Of a stretch of DNA of 64,000 nt, positions 1 to 8,308 are shown piece by piece. Made by a program: the position numbers and the translations under genes. The number at the start of each line of letters is the position of its first letter. Position 1 is the first letter of the stretch. The notes below the pieces were generated by a model that was not told the DNA's origin, did no database searches, and saw only the letters and a program-made list of their open reading frames with translations. Source of the stretch: Tritonibacter mobilis (GTDB lineage: Bacteria > Pseudomonadota > Alphaproteobacteria > Rhodobacterales > Rhodobacteraceae); assembly GCF_001681715.1 (NCBI RefSeq), contig NZ_LNWY01000004.1, positions 124,001 to 188,000 of the forward strand. The letters run 5' to 3'.

Positions 1-2
1 CT

Positions 3-146
3 GATGAGTTGACCACATCAGTAGAGCGCTTTGCCCTAAAAGAGGATGAGGCGGATCGGGATGCGGATTGGTTGGCGCAAGAGGCGCAACGACGACCGCA
101 TGCGTCGGTCGAGGGGAAGACTGAGAAGAGGGCTGGCAGCGTTTAG
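3..146 (+). CDS. C-terminal fragment of an unidentified protein, possibly a methyl-accepting chemotaxis protein
   Basis: An open frame enters at the left edge and stops at TAG 144-146, giving 47 visible residues that start DELTTSVERFAL and end with a charged tail (KTEKRAGSV). The segment 'L-x-x-x-V-x-R-F' followed by an acidic, disordered tail resembles the extreme C-terminus of methyl-accepting chemotaxis proteins, but the diagnostic signalling hairpin would lie outside the window, so this is a weak inference. A strong hairpin follows directly, consistent with a gene end. Confidence 0.45.
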   Translation, partial: DELTTSVERFALKEDEADRDADWLAQEAQRRPHASVEGKTEKRAGSV

Positions 147-162
147 GCGCAGGCAATTGCGT

Positions 163-197
163 GCCCCCTGTCTCATCAAATCGGCGAGACAGGGGGC
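163..197. terminator. Bidirectional terminator-like hairpin
   Basis: A perfect 12-bp stem (163-174 pairs with 186-197) with an 11-nt loop lies between the end of the left-edge gene (+) and the end of the haem oxygenase gene (-). No long T run follows on either side, so it is placed by position and stem strength. Confidence 0.6.
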
Positions 198-209
198 TGG
201 AGATCGTGG

Positions 210-530
210 TTACTTTTGCTGCAATACGGTTTCAAAACCCTCAAATTGCGGCGCACCAAGGATCGGGCTTTCGCCTTCTCGTTTGCCAGCATTGCGATGA
301 GCCGCGCGGAATTGTTCGGATTTGGTCCATGCCTCGAAATCGGCGCGGCTATCCCAGATCACGTGGCTGGAATAGAGGGTGTATTCCTCGTTCTGCGGGC
401 CTTTCAGCAGGCGAAATTCGCGAAATCCCTGCATTTCGTTCAGGCGGCTTTCGCGGTTTTTCCAAATAGTTTCAAAATCAGCCTCGCGGCCGGGGCGAAT
501 TTTGAAGCGGTTCATGGCGATGTAGCTCAT
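210..530 (-). CDS. IsdG-family haem-degrading monooxygenase (ABM domain)
   Basis: A 106-residue antibiotic-biosynthesis-monooxygenase (ABM) fold protein, the usual length of the family. The residues that define IsdG/IsdI haem oxygenases are all present at matching positions: Asn7, Trp68 and His78, with the typical 'W-x-S-x-x-x-F-x-x-W' and 'F-x-x-A-H' context. The family cleaves haem in the cytoplasm, releasing iron and a linear tetrapyrrole. No haem transport genes are adjacent, so the role in iron acquisition is inferred from the family. It could alternatively be a quinol- or metabolite-oxidising ABM protein, but the complete triad favours haem. Single gene, convergent with the left-edge gene. 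Confidence 0.8.
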   Translation of the reverse strand: MSYIAMNRFKIRPGREADFETIWKNRESRLNEMQGFREFRLLKGPQNEEYTLYSSHVIWDSRADFEAWTKSEQFRAAHRNAGKREGESPILGAPQFEGFETVLQQK

Positions 531-887
531 GCGTGATGTCCAGTCTTGCTAAAGCGCTGTGCCAAAACCTGAATCACAGCTTTTGGCAGGGCGCGAGAAG
601 GGGTCATATGATGCGCTGCGCCCGACGGTTTCCCACCCTCAGCTCGAAGGCTGGGCGCGCAGATCTGCGGATGTGGGGCTAGCGTGTACGGACATCGTAC
701 CTTGCTGGCGGCAGGTTTCACTAAACGCAAATACCGGCGCGGATCAAGTAAGAGCCTCATGTCTCTTGTTGGGGCTAAGGTATATGTTTGATTTTAAAAG
801 ATCCAAGGGGCTCCATCCGCGCTCTGGGCAAGGGTTGGAGAATGCCTGCACCAGAAGCGTCTGCGCCCGTTTGGAGCGCAGATCGTG
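531..887. other. Intergenic region without a recognised gene
   Basis: About 357 bases lie between the start of the haem oxygenase gene and the end of pth. Short frames exist but have no recognisable protein signature, and I found no tRNA arm or strong terminator. It should contain the haem oxygenase promoter and the pth 3' end; I see no clear Fur- or Irr-type box by eye. Confidence 0.4.
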
Positions 888-1619
888 CTATTTGAACTTG
901 TCGATGAGTTTTTGCATTGGGCTGCGGGCATCGTCTGGCGCCGATGCGGGGGCATCACCGGATGCGCCTTTGGCCGGAACTGGCGAGGCCCCCGGTCGCT
1001 CTTGTTGTGTTTTCTTGCGCGCGCCTGCGCCTTCGCCGGTGGAACTGCGCGGCGGGGCGACCCGCAGGGCGACAGCATTCATGAAACGTCCGCTGTCACC
1101 GGTCGCGAGCGATTGCGCGCCATCGGACAGGCCGCGCAGCAGATCGTCCAGCCAGCCCTGATCGGCCTTTGGGAAATCACGCAGCACATAGCCTGCGACA
1201 GCGTCCTTATGCCCCGGATGCCCAACACCCAGACGCACGCGTGCGTAATCTGCACCAATATGAGCGTGTATCGAACGCAGGCCATTGTGGCCCGCATGAC
1301 CGCCGCCCTGTTTGACCCGGCACTTGCCGGGCGCAAGATCAAGCTCGTCATGAAAGACCACCACATCTGCAGGGGTGAGCTTGAAAAATCGCAGCGCTTC
1401 CCCCACGGATTGACCGGAATTGTTCATGAAGGTCTGTGGTTTCAGCAAGATCACCTTCTCACCGGTCAGAGTGCCCTCGCTCATTTGTGCCTGAAATTTG
1501 GATTTCCACGGTGAAAACCCGTGATCAGAGGCGATCTGATCCAGCGCCATGAAGCCGATGTTGTGACGGTTGCCCGCGTATTTTGCGCCAGGGTTGCCGA
1601 GACCTACGAAGAGTTTCAT
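888..1619 (-). CDS. pth: Peptidyl-tRNA hydrolase
   Basis: Hydrolyses the ester bond of peptidyl-tRNAs that drop off the ribosome. The start is set at the [12 protein letters not shown]-terminus, which is the invariant beginning of the family and is preceded by an AGGAAAG ribosome site. Visible motifs are GLGNPG (residues 6-11), NRHNIGF with catalytic His19, the '[12 protein letters not shown]' region and 'VFHDELDL'. At 243 residues it is about 45-50 longer than E. coli Pth because of a Pro/Ala/Lys-rich C-terminal tail ending MQKLIDKFK, a tail common in Rhodobacterales. It is normally downstream of rplY; here a lipoprotein gene on the other strand separates the two. Confidence 0.95.
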   Translation of the reverse strand: MKLFVGLGNPGAKYAGNRHNIGFMALDQIASDHGFSPWKSKFQAQMSEGTLTGEKVILLKPQTFMNNSGQSVGEALRFFKLTPADVVVFHDELDLAPGKCRVKQGGGHAGHNGLRSIHAHIGADYARVRLGVGHPGHKDAVAGYVLRDFPKADQGWLDDLLRGLSDGAQSLATGDSGRFMNAVALRVAPPRSSTGEGAGARKKTQQERPGASPVPAKGASGDAPASAPDDARSPMQKLIDKFK

Positions 1620-1801
1620 GCGCCGCTTTCCTGCTAGGTATTTTGGCGCAGTGATGCCTTTTTTTCTGCGGGAAATCCAGTGCAGGGGTGATAAACACCC
1701 TATGGTGCGGATCTTGCCACAAATCAGCCTTACCACGTTGCGAGGGCTGACAATTGATAAAACTGGGCACTTGGTGCGCATGGGATTTGAAGAGGGGCAT
1801 T

Positions 1802-2290
1802 ATGAATAAAACAGTCAATTCAAAACACGGCTCGGTGTCGAGCACTGAAGTTCCTGCGCGCAAATGGCGGCTAACGGGGGCTGTGCTGCTCAGCGCATCA
1901 CTGTTGGTGGGGTGCGCGGCCGTGGAACCGTTGCCCTCAGTGCCCACAAAGACCGGCAGCACCGTATTTGAGGCGCGGCAATCACTGGAGTTTTGTGCGC
2001 CACAAGGCCCCAAAGGCGCAAAAGCGGCGGTCACGTCGAGCTATATCGCCTCAATGATCTTTCTCGGTATTCTTCCAGGCGCCATCATTGCAGCCTCGGG
2101 CGAGGATCACACCCGCAGCCAAGGCGCGCTGAATGCGGTGGATGATTGCCTTGAGAAACAGGGGTTTGAACGTCGCGAACTGACCGCGAAGGAGGCCGCT
2201 GCCATCAAGCAGCGTGATCGCTATGCGCGTGAGATGCTTCTGAGCCATTTGGTCGCTGGCGGAACCTTGGCCGATTACCAGGGTCCGTAA
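1802..2290 (+). CDS. Predicted lipoprotein of unknown function
   Basis: A 162-residue protein starting at ATG 1802 behind an AGAGGGG site. The N-terminus is basic (ARKWRLTG) followed by a hydrophobic core and a lipobox LLVG-C at about residues 31-35, so signal peptidase II processing and membrane anchoring are expected. The mature part has two further cysteines (SLEFCAP and DDCLEKQ) and a hydrophobic stretch (IASMIFLGILPGAIIAAS) that could be a glycine-zipper-like membrane segment. I do not recognise the family. It is inserted between rplY and pth on the opposite strand. Confidence 0.75.
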   Translation: MNKTVNSKHGSVSSTEVPARKWRLTGAVLLSASLLVGCAAVEPLPSVPTKTGSTVFEARQSLEFCAPQGPKGAKAAVTSSYIASMIFLGILPGAIIAASGEDHTRSQGALNAVDDCLEKQGFERRELTAKEAAAIKQRDRYAREMLLSHLVAGGTLADYQGP

Positions 2291-2331
2291 ACCGACCCGT
2301 AAGACTTTCGAGGCTGCTCCTGCTTCGCCAG

Positions 2332-2362
2332 ATCACATGATGCGCGCGGGCCATCGTGTGAT
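2332..2362. terminator. Hairpin downstream of the lipoprotein gene
   Basis: Arms 2332-2342 and 2352-2362 pair over 11 bp with a single mismatch (wobble). It lies 42 bases after the lipoprotein stop codon with no T run, so it may terminate or stabilise that transcript. Confidence 0.35.
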
Positions 2363-2494
2363 TTGGCAATTCTGAGATTTCGTCAGTGTGAAATCTGAAC
2401 TGGACGTTGGCCTGCTTGGCAGAGTGCTTGATACACCTCTGTGCGGCGCGGCTGCGCTTTGGTCTCCTTGTCACAACGATAACGTCACAACGAA

Positions 2495-2520
2495 AAACGG
2501 GTCCCGTGAGGGACCCGTTT
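2495..2520 (-). terminator. Rho-independent terminator of rplY
   Basis: An 11-bp perfect stem (2495-2505 with 2510-2520) with a GTGA tetraloop on the + strand is followed on the minus strand by a T-rich stretch. It lies 31 bases past the rplY stop codon. Confidence 0.85.
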
Positions 2521-2551
2521 GATCTTCAAAACCCAAAGGGGCTGCAGCAGA

Positions 2552-3181
2552 TTATTCCGCTGCTGCTTCCTCGGCTTCTTCACCTTCTGCTTCGTCGTCT
2601 GCAGCTTTGAGGCCGGACGGTGCAGAGATGTTCGCGATCACGAAGTCACGGTCGATGGTCGGCTTTGCGCCTTCGGGCAGGGTGACGTCCGAGATGTGAA
2701 TCACATCGCCGATGGCTTTGCCGGTCAGATCGACGGTCAGTTTCTCCGGGATGTCACCGGCGGTTACGATCAGCTCGACTTCGGCGCGCACAACGGTCAG
2801 AACACCACCGCGCTTCAGACCAACACACTCTTCTTCGTTGATGAACTCAACGGGGATGTAGAGGTTGATCTTCGAGGTGCGGCGCAGGCGCATCAGGTCG
2901 AAGTGAGTGGGCAGGTCTTTGACAACGTCACGCTGAACGTCGCGGCAGATCACCCGTACATCGTCGTGGCCTTCAACCTTGAGGTTGAACAGGGTCGACT
3001 TAAAGCGGCCAGCTTTCAGGCGCTTCAGCAGGACGTTGTAAGGGATCTGGATCGCCAGCGGGTCTGCGTCGCCACCAAATACAACACCAGGAACCATGTG
3101 CGCACGGCGTGCAGCGCGAGCGGCGCCCTTGCCCGTCCCCGCGCGTTCCTGGCACTCGAGATCAGGAATCTCATTCGCCAT
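2552..3181 (-). CDS. rplY: 50S ribosomal protein L25 (general stress protein CTC form)
   Basis: Binds 5S rRNA in the large ribosomal subunit. The protein is 209 residues: an L25 domain (about 1-95, with the '[10 protein letters not shown]' and 'VPGVVFGG' segments typical of L25) followed by the TL5/CTC beta domain (about 100-195) and an acidic Glu/Ala tail. This long form is the usual alphaproteobacterial version. A GGAGAA site precedes ATG 3179-3181, and a strong terminator follows. Upstream on the same strand, 92 bases away, is the sulfotransferase gene; a separate promoter is likely. Confidence 0.96.
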   Translation of the reverse strand: MANEIPDLECQERAGTGKGAARAARRAHMVPGVVFGGDADPLAIQIPYNVLLKRLKAGRFKSTLFNLKVEGHDDVRVICRDVQRDVVKDLPTHFDLMRLRRTSKINLYIPVEFINEEECVGLKRGGVLTVVRAEVELIVTAGDIPEKLTVDLTGKAIGDVIHISDVTLPEGAKPTIDRDFVIANISAPSGLKAADDEAEGEEAEEAAAE

Positions 3182-3273
3182 TTTTATTCTCCATATATAA
3201 TCGGGGGTGCCTCCAAGGCTGTCACCCCGCGTGAAGCCGCTCTGTTAGACCGAAAACCCCTGTTTGGAAAGCC

Positions 3274-3906
3274 CTAAACTGCCTTGGTTTCCTGTCTGGG
3301 TCTCAGTTTGCCGTCGGCAGCCATTAGGCGGGCGTGCAGATCGAACTCTGCCGGGCGGGCTGCGCGCAACTTGCTGCGCAATTCGGGTGAAAGATCGGCT
3401 TTGACGTAGGGCGAGACATTGTGCGGCTCAAAGTTGATTCGGTGCCCGAACCTGTCAGTCAGGAAAGCCTCAAGCTGATCCCAGCGCTCATAGGCAAAGA
3501 GGTGATCCACTATAATGCGCCCGCCGCGTCCACTCAGCATGCGGTATTGGCTACCGATTTGGGCGCATGGGGGCGGGCTATCTGACAGGAGCGCCTCCAC
3601 ATAGTCGTTAAAGCTCAGCTGGCCTGCATATTCCGGTTTGTCGCGGATCTCGTCGCGGCAGCGGTATTTATACCAGCTCCGGATTTGGTCTTCGGGTTCG
3701 CGCAGAACGGCAAAGCTCTCGAGGGATGTATCAAACGTCGCCCGCACAAAGGGGCGGATACGCCGATGAAACCGCTGCGCCGAGGTGTGTTTTTGCGATT
3801 TTCGAAACAAAATATCCGCATGTGGCCGCAACGCCTTTTCAATGGCGGTGGTTCCCGTTTTGGGAACGGCAACAAATGCAAGAGCTTGCGGCGTGAAGAT
3901 CAGCAT
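3274..3906 (-). CDS. Small sulfotransferase-family protein
   Basis: A 210-residue protein with the PAPS 5'-phosphosulfate loop signature VPKTGTTAIEKAL near the N-terminus (residues 13-25) and a 3'-phosphate-type segment 'FAVLREPEDQIRSWYKYR' near residue 70. This matches cytosolic sulfotransferase-like (family 2) proteins common in marine roseobacters; they transfer sulfate from PAPS to carbohydrate, lipid or small-molecule acceptors. The acceptor here is unknown. The start at MLIFTPQ is chosen because the longer frame adds a sequence with no family resemblance and runs up to the divergent MFS gene. Ribosome site is weak. Confidence 0.7.
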   Translation of the reverse strand: MLIFTPQALAFVAVPKTGTTAIEKALRPHADILFRKSQKHTSAQRFHRRIRPFVRATFDTSLESFAVLREPEDQIRSWYKYRCRDEIRDKPEYAGQLSFNDYVEALLSDSPPPCAQIGSQYRMLSGRGGRIIVDHLFAYERWDQLEAFLTDRFGHRINFEPHNVSPYVKADLSPELRSKLRAARPAEFDLHARLMAADGKLRPRQETKAV

Positions 3907-4001
3907 AGATCGGGCATAGCCCGAGACGCCTGCGCGCGCCAGCGCTGTAGCAGTACAATTTGGCGATTGTGGCAGCGCGCGCACTGTGCATTGTCGCGGT
4001 C

Positions 4002-5168
4002 ATGGAAATGCTGACAGATTTGCGCACCAGTGCGGTGCATGGGCGGGCCTTTGTGGTCATGGGGTTCTGTGTCGGGGCCTTTGCAGCCTATGTGCCGCAG
4101 CTAAAAGGACACGCCGGGCTGAGCGATGCGGAGTTTGGTCTGGCATTGCTGATCGGGGCGGCGGGGGCCGTGGGTGCAATGTGGCTGGCCCCAAAGGTAG
4201 ATCGCAAGCTCGGCGCCTCGGCGATGGCCATCTGTTCCTTGCTGCTGGCGGCGGCGTTTCTGTTACCGGGGCTTGCGGGCAGTTGGGTGACATTTGCGGG
4301 GGCGATGTTCTTGGCCTCTGGTGCGGGCGGGCTGCTGGATGTGGTGATGAACGCACGTCTTAGCGGTCTGGAGGCCCGTTCGGGGAGGTCCCTGATGAAC
4401 CTCAATCACGGGCTGTTCTCGCTGGCATATGCGCTGGCGGCGCTGGTCGCGGGCCTCGTCCGTGAGGCCGGTGTGCCGCCGATCTGGTGTTTCATTGGGA
4501 TCTTGGGTGTGACGGCGCTGCTGGCGTTGGGCATGCGCGACGAGGTGCCCGCAGAAAGCGCGGGTGAAAGCGCCGATGCTGCACCTGTGCCATTGCCGGG
4601 GCTGATGATCGCGCTTGCCGGGCTGATCGTGCTGATCGCATTCACCGCAGAGCAAGCCACAGAGCATTGGTCGGCCCTGCATCTGGAGCGCAGCTTTAAC
4701 GCCAATGCGGCAGAGGGGGCGTTGGGGCCTGCAATCCTTGGCTTTACGATGGGGATTGGTCGTCTGTCCGGGCAGGAATTGGTGCGCCGCGTGGCTGAGG
4801 GAAAGCTGATGCAGATTGCGTCGGCGCTGGCAGCATCGGGCTTGATCCTTGCGGCATTCGCGCCCGTGCAATCCTTGGCCTATGCGGGGTTTGCAATTCT
4901 CGGTCTTGGGGTGTCCACCGTGGGTCCCACCGCATTGGCGTGGGTGGGCAAGACGATCCCATCGCATCTGCGGGCGGCCGCGATTTCACGTTTGGTGATG
5001 ATCGGGTATTGCGGCTTTTTTGTCGGCCCGCCGGTTATTGGTTTTGTGGCGGAGGCTTTTGGACTGCATCTGGCATTGGCGCTCATGGGGGGCATGCTGC
5101 TGTGCATCACAGCATTCCTGGTTCCCGCACTGCGCGCCAATGCTCGCAAGTCAGGGCTGATTGCCTGA
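4002..5168 (+). CDS. Major facilitator superfamily transporter
   Basis: A 388-residue, strongly hydrophobic protein with about twelve membrane segments, without cleavable signal. After TM2 the loop 'WLAPKVDRKLG' is in the position of the MFS loop 2-3 motif, and 'LMNLNHGLFSLAYALAAL' is typical of the FucP/YbjJ-like subgroup of inner-membrane permeases. Substrate cannot be read from sequence. ATG 4002 and ATG 4008 are both possible starts; neither has a convincing Shine-Dalgarno sequence. It is divergent from the sulfotransferase gene with about 95 bases between the starts, so the two may share regulation. Confidence 0.8.
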   Translation: MEMLTDLRTSAVHGRAFVVMGFCVGAFAAYVPQLKGHAGLSDAEFGLALLIGAAGAVGAMWLAPKVDRKLGASAMAICSLLLAAAFLLPGLAGSWVTFAGAMFLASGAGGLLDVVMNARLSGLEARSGRSLMNLNHGLFSLAYALAALVAGLVREAGVPPIWCFIGILGVTALLALGMRDEVPAESAGESADAAPVPLPGLMIALAGLIVLIAFTAEQATEHWSALHLERSFNANAAEGALGPAILGFTMGIGRLSGQELVRRVAEGKLMQIASALAASGLILAAFAPVQSLAYAGFAILGLGVSTVGPTALAWVGKTIPSHLRAAAISRLVMIGYCGFFVGPPVIGFVAEAFGLHLALALMGGMLLCITAFLVPALRANARKSGLIA

Positions 5169-5189
5169 TCTGATTGGCTTGCCTGCCAA

Positions 5190-5212
5190 CCGGGGCCATG
5201 AGACGGCCCCGG
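5190..5212. terminator. Convergent hairpin between MFS gene and lldD
   Basis: A perfect 8-bp GC stem (5190-5197 with 5205-5212) and 7-nt loop lies between the convergent ends of the MFS gene and lldD. No T run. Confidence 0.5.
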
Positions 5213-5230
5213 CTGGGAGATCGTCGAGCG

Positions 5231-6394
5231 TCAGGCCCAGCGACCAGTGAAATCTTCGGGAACCAGAAGATTGTGACGGCCCAGATTGGCGACGTTTTTC
5301 TCGCCGCACAGGGCCATGGAGGTATCCAGTTCCTTGTGGATCACCTCGAGCGCGCGGGTGACGCCTTTTTGTCCCATCGCGCCAAGGCCATAGACAAAGG
5401 CCCGCCCGATCATGGTGCCGGTCGCGCCAAGCGCCAGCGCTTTTAGGACGTCCTGACCGGAGCGAATGCCACTGTCGAGATGGACCTCAACCTGATCGCC
5501 AACCGCGTCCATGATCCGGGGCAACATGCGGATTGACGACAGAGCGCCATCCAGCTGCCGCCCGCCGTGGTTCGAGACCGTAATGGCATCCGCGCCCACT
5601 TTGGCGGCCATTATGGCGTCTTCTTCGTCAAGGATACCTTTGAGGATGACTTTGCCGCCCCACATCTCCTTGAGCTTTTCGATCTTGCCCCAATCGAGCG
5701 ACGGGTCGAATTGCTCTGCCGTCCATGCCCCAAGCGAGGAGGCATCCGAGATCCCCTCCACATGGCCGACGATATTGCCGAAATTGCGCCGCTTCGCGCC
5801 CAGCATTTCAATCCCCCAAGCCCATTTCGTCATCAGGTTGGCGATGGTTTTGGGCGTGAGTTTTGGCGGGGCGGAGAGGCCGTTTTTCAGATCCTTGTGG
5901 CGCTGACCGAGAATTTGCAGATCAAGCGTGATCACCAGTGCGGAACAGTTTGCGGCCTTTGCCCGTTCGATCAGGCGGCGGACGTAGTCTTCGTCCTTCA
6001 TGGTGTAAAGCTGGAACCAGAAGGGTTTGCTGGTCGCTTCGGCAACCTCCTCGATTGAGTTGATCGACATGGTCGAGAGGGTGAAGGGCACGCCAAAAGC
6101 CTCGGCAGCGCGCGCGGCTTTGATCTCGCCGTCGGCGCATTGCATGCCAGTAAGGCCGACCGGTGCCAGCGCCACCGGCATTGCCACATCCTGACCGATC
6201 ATCTGCGCCGCAGTCGAACGCCCCGCCATATCAACGGCAACGCGCTGGCGCAGGCGGATCTGGTCAAAATCCGTGGTGTTTTCGCGAAAGGTCTGCTCGG
6301 TCCAGGAGCCGCTCTCGGCATAATCATAGAACATCTTCGGCACACGCCGCGCATAAATGCGCTTGAGATCGTCTATGTTGGTGATCACTGGCAT
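5231..6394 (-). CDS. lldD: FMN-dependent alpha-hydroxy-acid dehydrogenase, probably L-lactate dehydrogenase
   Basis: Oxidises an L-2-hydroxy acid, most likely L-lactate to pyruvate, passing electrons to the quinone pool at the membrane. The 387-residue protein covers the whole family: 'YDYAESGSWTEQTFREN' at the start, 'MPVALAPVGLTGM', 'FWFQLYTM', 'ALVITLDLQILGQRHKDL' and the active-site box 'SNHGGRQLDG' with the catalytic His and substrate-binding Arg, then 'HLDSGIRSGQDVLKALALGA'. A GAGGAGAC ribosome site precedes ATG. Other members oxidise glycolate or mandelate, so lactate is the best but not the only option. A dyad 28 bases upstream may be an operator. Confidence 0.85.
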   Translation of the reverse strand: MPVITNIDDLKRIYARRVPKMFYDYAESGSWTEQTFRENTTDFDQIRLRQRVAVDMAGRSTAAQMIGQDVAMPVALAPVGLTGMQCADGEIKAARAAEAFGVPFTLSTMSINSIEEVAEATSKPFWFQLYTMKDEDYVRRLIERAKAANCSALVITLDLQILGQRHKDLKNGLSAPPKLTPKTIANLMTKWAWGIEMLGAKRRNFGNIVGHVEGISDASSLGAWTAEQFDPSLDWGKIEKLKEMWGGKVILKGILDEEDAIMAAKVGADAITVSNHGGRQLDGALSSIRMLPRIMDAVGDQVEVHLDSGIRSGQDVLKALALGATGTMIGRAFVYGLGAMGQKGVTRALEVIHKELDTSMALCGEKNVANLGRHNLLVPEDFTGRWA

Positions 6395-6740
6395 CGGTTG
6401 TCTCCTCGACCTGCGCAGAACTGGTAATGTTTTTTTACCAATATGAAGCTACCCTGACAAGCCAGCCCATCGTAATCTTGCGTTTACGGTTTTGTGCAAG
6501 TTTATCGGTTAACACCTGCCGGAATCGCTATGTCATACTGCGCGAACCGATCAGGGTGAAACTTCTGGAGAATTGTCGGAGTTTCTGCAGCTGACCACCG
6601 CGCAGCTTTGAATTTGCACCGCCCCGATTGCAGAGCAACCGGGGTCGTTTCTTGATTTTTGGACCTGATGCCTGCCAAACGGTTATTTTTGCCGGGGCCG
6701 CAGCCACGAGGCAGCAGCGTCAGTTGGAGGTAGAGGCAAC
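6395..6740. other. lldD upstream intergenic region with a terminator-like hairpin
   Basis: About 346 bases hold the dyad at 6422-6440 and, at 6622-6644, a nine-base stem (CCCCGATTG with CAACCGGGG, one mismatch) followed by a T-rich stretch ending in TTTTT at 6656-6660. The hairpin plus T run looks like a + strand intrinsic terminator with no recognised gene ahead of it, so a short transcript in 6450-6620 is possible. I found no tRNA-like fold. Confidence 0.4.
6422..6440. promoter_or_regulatory. Candidate operator upstream of lldD
   Basis: A perfect dyad TGGTAA-N7-TTACCA begins 28 bases upstream of the lldD start codon. The TGGT...ACCA half-sites resemble those of GntR/FadR-type regulators such as LldR and PdhR, although the spacing is wider than their usual sites. 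No regulator gene is adjacent. Confidence 0.4.
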
Positions 6741-6875
6741 GTGAGAGTTGTGTTTGCAGATGTAGGTCGGTGCAGCGGGCGCTTTTTCGCCTTTACCGAC
6801 CGCAAAGCGATCCTGCCGGATGATAGGCACTGCCGCGGACGGCAGGGCGCGCGCTTGTGGTTGATCGCCTCATGA
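6741..6875 (+). CDS. Possible 44-residue small ORF translationally coupled to the hybrid kinase
   Basis: An uninterrupted frame of 44 codons begins with GTG 6741, preceded by GGAGGTAGAGG (6727-6735 region), and ends in a TGA that overlaps the kinase ATG as ATGA (6872-6875). The peptide begins VRVVFADVGRCSGRFFAF and is rich in Arg and aromatic residues. Coupling geometry and ribosome site favour translation, but the frame resembles no family I know and could be fortuitous. It may be a leader peptide controlling kinase translation. Confidence 0.35.
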   Translation: MRVVFADVGRCSGRFFAFTDRKAILPDDRHCRGRQGARLWLIAS

Positions 6876-8299
6876 CAGTAACGACAGAAGATCCCCACCC
6901 TCCACAGCGTCGAGACGATGACGCCAGTCATGCGGAGTTGCGCGCCGAGCTGGCGCGTGAGCGTGCCCTACGTGAAGAACTCCAGGAGACGGTGCAGCGT
7001 AAATCGCAATCGCTGCGCCGGGCAAATGCGTCTTTGGTGTCGCTGGCGCGGCAAGTTGACCGGATGGTGAAAGAACGCACCGAGGATCTGGCGCGTGATC
7101 GCGCCGAGGCCGAAGCGGAAAGTGCGGCAAAAACCCAATTCCTGGCCACAATGAGCCACGAGATTCGCACGCCTCTGAATGGTGTGTTGGGCATGGCGTC
7201 AGCGCTTGCCGATACCACATTGGCTGAGGGGCAGTCCCAGATCTTAGGCGTGTTGCGCGAAAGTGGGCAGCTGCTCTTGAACATTGTCGACGATATTCTC
7301 GATCTGTCGAAGATCGAGGAGGGCAAGCTGGAGCTTGAGCGCCTGCCGACGGATGTGGTGGCCCTGATGGAGCTGGTGTGTCGCCAGTTCAAGCCACGTA
7401 TTGAGGCAAAGGGGCTCAGCTTCACCACGCTCTATGGGGGAGAATTGGCTGCAGGCGTGGCATGGGTCAACATTGATCCAACCCGGTTTCAGCAGGTGCT
7501 GACCAATCTCTTGTCGAACGCGGTCAAGTTCACCGATGCCGGTGCAATTGCGCTATCAGCCAGCATGGAGGCTGCCCGAAACGGGGCCTTCCTGCTGTCT
7601 GTCACGGTGCGCGATACCGGGGTTGGCCTGTCCGCGCAGCAGGCAGACCGCCTGTTTGAACCCTATATGCAGGCGGATGCGAGCATTCATCGCAGCCATG
7701 GTGGGACCGGGCTCGGGCTTGCGATTGCGCGCCAGATTTGTGAGCGCATGGGGGGGACGCTGACCTGCCGGAGCGCGGAAGGGGATGGCAGTGAGTTTTG
7801 CGCGACGTTTCAGGTCGCAAGGGCGGAACCTGCGCAGAAATTGCTGGATGTGCAGGATGACAATGCGCTGGAAATCCTGAACGCGCGCCGTTGGAAGGTC
7901 TTGGTGGCGGAAGACAACCGAACCAATCGGATGGTGCTGCACCACATTTTGCGAGAGTGCGATTTGGACCTGCACTGGGTCGACAATGGCGAAGAAGCAG
8001 TGAAGGCATGGCGGCGCGAGCGCCCGGATCTGGTGCTGATGGACGTCAATATGCCGCTATTGGACGGGGTTTGTGCAACCGCGTTGATCCGCCAAGAGGA
8101 ACAGGCCTCCGGTCGCGAGGCGGTGCCGATTATCGCAGTTTCCGCCAATGCGCTGGTGCATCAGATCAAGAGCTACCTCGCCAGTGGGATGAGCGATCAT
8201 GTCGCCAAGCCGATCCGCAAGCAAAAGCTGTTGAGTGTGATGGCACGGGCGCTCCGACCGGAAGAAGGCCCAAAGCGTAAGCCGACGCTCTACCCTTAG
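6872..8299 (+). CDS. Soluble hybrid histidine kinase with C-terminal receiver
   Basis: A 475-residue cytoplasmic protein with no membrane segment. Residues about 15-90 are charged and helical (coiled coil). The HisKA domain carries SHEIRTPLNG with phospho-acceptor His96; the ATPase domain shows the N box (NLLSNAVKF, ~212-220), G1 (DTGVGL, ~248) and G2 (GGTGLGL, ~277). A receiver follows at about 342-460 with acidic pocket AEDN, phospho-acceptor Asp391 (LMDVNMP) and Lys446 (VAKP). The sensory input is unknown and would have to act through the N-terminal coiled coil or another protein. No HPt domain or cognate regulator is adjacent. GTG 6857 is an alternative start in frame; ATG 6872 is preferred because of the ATGA junction. 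Confidence 0.85.
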   Translation: MTVTTEDPHPPQRRDDDASHAELRAELARERALREELQETVQRKSQSLRRANASLVSLARQVDRMVKERTEDLARDRAEAEAESAAKTQFLATMSHEIRTPLNGVLGMASALADTTLAEGQSQILGVLRESGQLLLNIVDDILDLSKIEEGKLELERLPTDVVALMELVCRQFKPRIEAKGLSFTTLYGGELAAGVAWVNIDPTRFQQVLTNLLSNAVKFTDAGAIALSASMEAARNGAFLLSVTVRDTGVGLSAQQADRLFEPYMQADASIHRSHGGTGLGLAIARQICERMGGTLTCRSAEGDGSEFCATFQVARAEPAQKLLDVQDDNALEILNARRWKVLVAEDNRTNRMVLHHILRECDLDLHWVDNGEEAVKAWRRERPDLVLMDVNMPLLDGVCATALIRQEEQASGREAVPIIAVSANALVHQIKSYLASGMSDHVAKPIRKQKLLSVMARALRPEEGPKRKPTLYP

Positions 8300-8308
8300 G
8301 GGGGCTTT

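Noticed and set aside
559-1161. 200-codon frame on the + strand partly covering the intergenic gap
   Set aside because: Most of it overlaps the pth C-terminal tail in antisense; no ribosome site or family resemblance.
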